5,036 nucleotides of DNA. Source: CAYMEV01 sp964431655 [NCBI: uncultured bacterium]. Lineage in GTDB: Bacteria > CAYMEV01. The stretch is from positions 1 to 5,036 of the forward strand of contig CAYSKJ010000201.1 of assembly GCA_964431655.1 (NCBI GenBank), in the 5' to 3' direction. The notes beneath the pieces are model-generated. The model was given only the letters and a program-made list of their open reading frames with translations. It was not told the DNA's origin and did no database searches. Numbering within the stretch: position 1 is the first letter of the stretch; each line of letters opens with the position of its first letter. This document shows, piece by piece, positions 4,679 through 5,036 of this stretch. Both the position numbers and the translations under genes were made by a program.

Positions 4679-5036
4679 TTATAAAGTAGCAGAAGCTCTG
4701 AGGTATTCAGGAGGTGATGCCCTTGATTCTATGACAGGTATTTCTGCAGGGTACATACCTATATGTTTTAGTATCTTTATAATCTCATGCCTTTCCTGAA
4801 TAAAGGCTATTATTTTCATATCAGAGCCGCAGACGAAAAAACGCGACATTTCAGCGGATCTACCTCATATACTTTATATATCAGCATTGCCCATGACCTG
4901 CGGGCTGACCTTATATCCGGGGGATCATTAACTATCTTTATGTCCCTGTTTTTCCTTTTGCCCCTTGAAGCATTGGAATAGTACCCATAATATCTAATAA
5001 GGCATTCATAGGGGTCGGGAATATGCAGACATACCC
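4679..5036 (-). pseudogene. IS91-family transposase remnant, C-terminal part, copy 2 (5' end outside window)
   Basis: Reading the minus strand from the window end gives VCLHIPDPYECLIRYYGYYS, then NASRGKRKNRDIKIVNDPPD, then RSARRSWAMLIYKVYEVDPL and KC in one unbroken frame. This part contains the YxxxY tyrosine pair and is better preserved than in copy 1, which has a frameshift after YYSN. At about 4832-4845 it carries the same kind of 7-8 base insertion as copy 1, between KC and CGSDMKIIAFI. This breaks the CxxC-like KCPxCG block seen in intact relatives. After that the frame continues with an IIAFI block and a PPEYLRASATL end to TAA at 4679-4681. The transposase is therefore inactive in its C-terminal region whatever lies beyond the window. 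Confidence 0.8.

Larger units (their letters stand above)
4436..5036 (-). mobile_element. IS91-family-derived element, copy 2 (continues past window end)
   Basis: The sequence is collinear with 282-878 (offset 4154, becoming 4157 after small indels), with roughly 30 differences by eye over 600 bases, in the same orientation as copy 1. The upstream flank is cyclase coding sequence, so the junction at about 4436 is a true insertion edge, and the cyclase frame runs into the element's ACTGA. The flanking tetranucleotide is TTAC, whereas copy 1 has GAAC. The subterminal hairpin is identical in both copies. Whether this copy carries the same internal deletion as copy 1 cannot be seen because that part lies beyond the window. 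Confidence 0.85.

Noticed and set aside
282-5036. CRISPR array, tRNA or rRNA gene, attachment site
   Set aside because: No short regularly spaced repeats and no cloverleaf-like or rRNA-like sequence were seen. The only long repeats are the two element copies.

Overview
The window looks like an accessory, mobile-element-rich stretch of an AT-rich bacterial chromosome or metagenomic contig. By eye G+C is moderate to low, with good Shine-Dalgarno sequences and a consensus sigma70-type promoter. Nothing fixes the taxon. Multi-domain sAC-like cyclases, AbiE modules and IS91-type elements are shared by many anaerobic and environmental lineages, so I name no genus.

Layout: (1) 1-267 is the C-terminal end of an unrecognised protein on the + strand. 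(2) From 282 comes copy 1 of a degenerate IS91-family element. Its transposase remnant reads on the minus strand (1351 to 524). It keeps the N-terminus and the C-terminal YYGYYSN tyrosine region but has lost the middle, including the zinc-finger and HUH segments. (3) 1485-1679 is a + strand fragment of the C-terminus of a TraB/GumN-family protein. (4) 3253 to 1770 (minus strand) is an apparently intact AbiE-type (type IV) toxin-antitoxin operon: an AbiEi-like antitoxin/repressor overlapping an AbiEii-like nucleotidyltransferase toxin by 4 nt. It has a textbook promoter whose -10 box lies at the centre of a 31-bp near-perfect palindrome. (5) 3533-4440 is a + strand class III adenylate/guanylate cyclase pseudogene, resembling soluble adenylyl cyclase. 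It has an amber stop, a frameshift and an abrupt 3' truncation. (6) The truncation is made by copy 2 of the IS91-derived element, which starts at 4436 and runs off the window end.

The two element copies are direct repeats, with roughly 30 differences over about 600 bp by eye. They enclose the TraB fragment, the AbiE operon and the broken cyclase. The picture is a decaying mobile island: the only intact genes between the repeats are the toxin-antitoxin pair, and everything around them is fragmentary. The copies share a disabling insertion in the transposase, so the element was probably mobilised in trans, or the region was duplicated, after the transposase was already broken.

I see no wholly new system. 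The points most worth a second look are the promoter-palindrome architecture of the AbiE operon, the internally deleted HUH element with its shared lesion and conserved terminal hairpin, and the palindrome centred on the transposase start codon.
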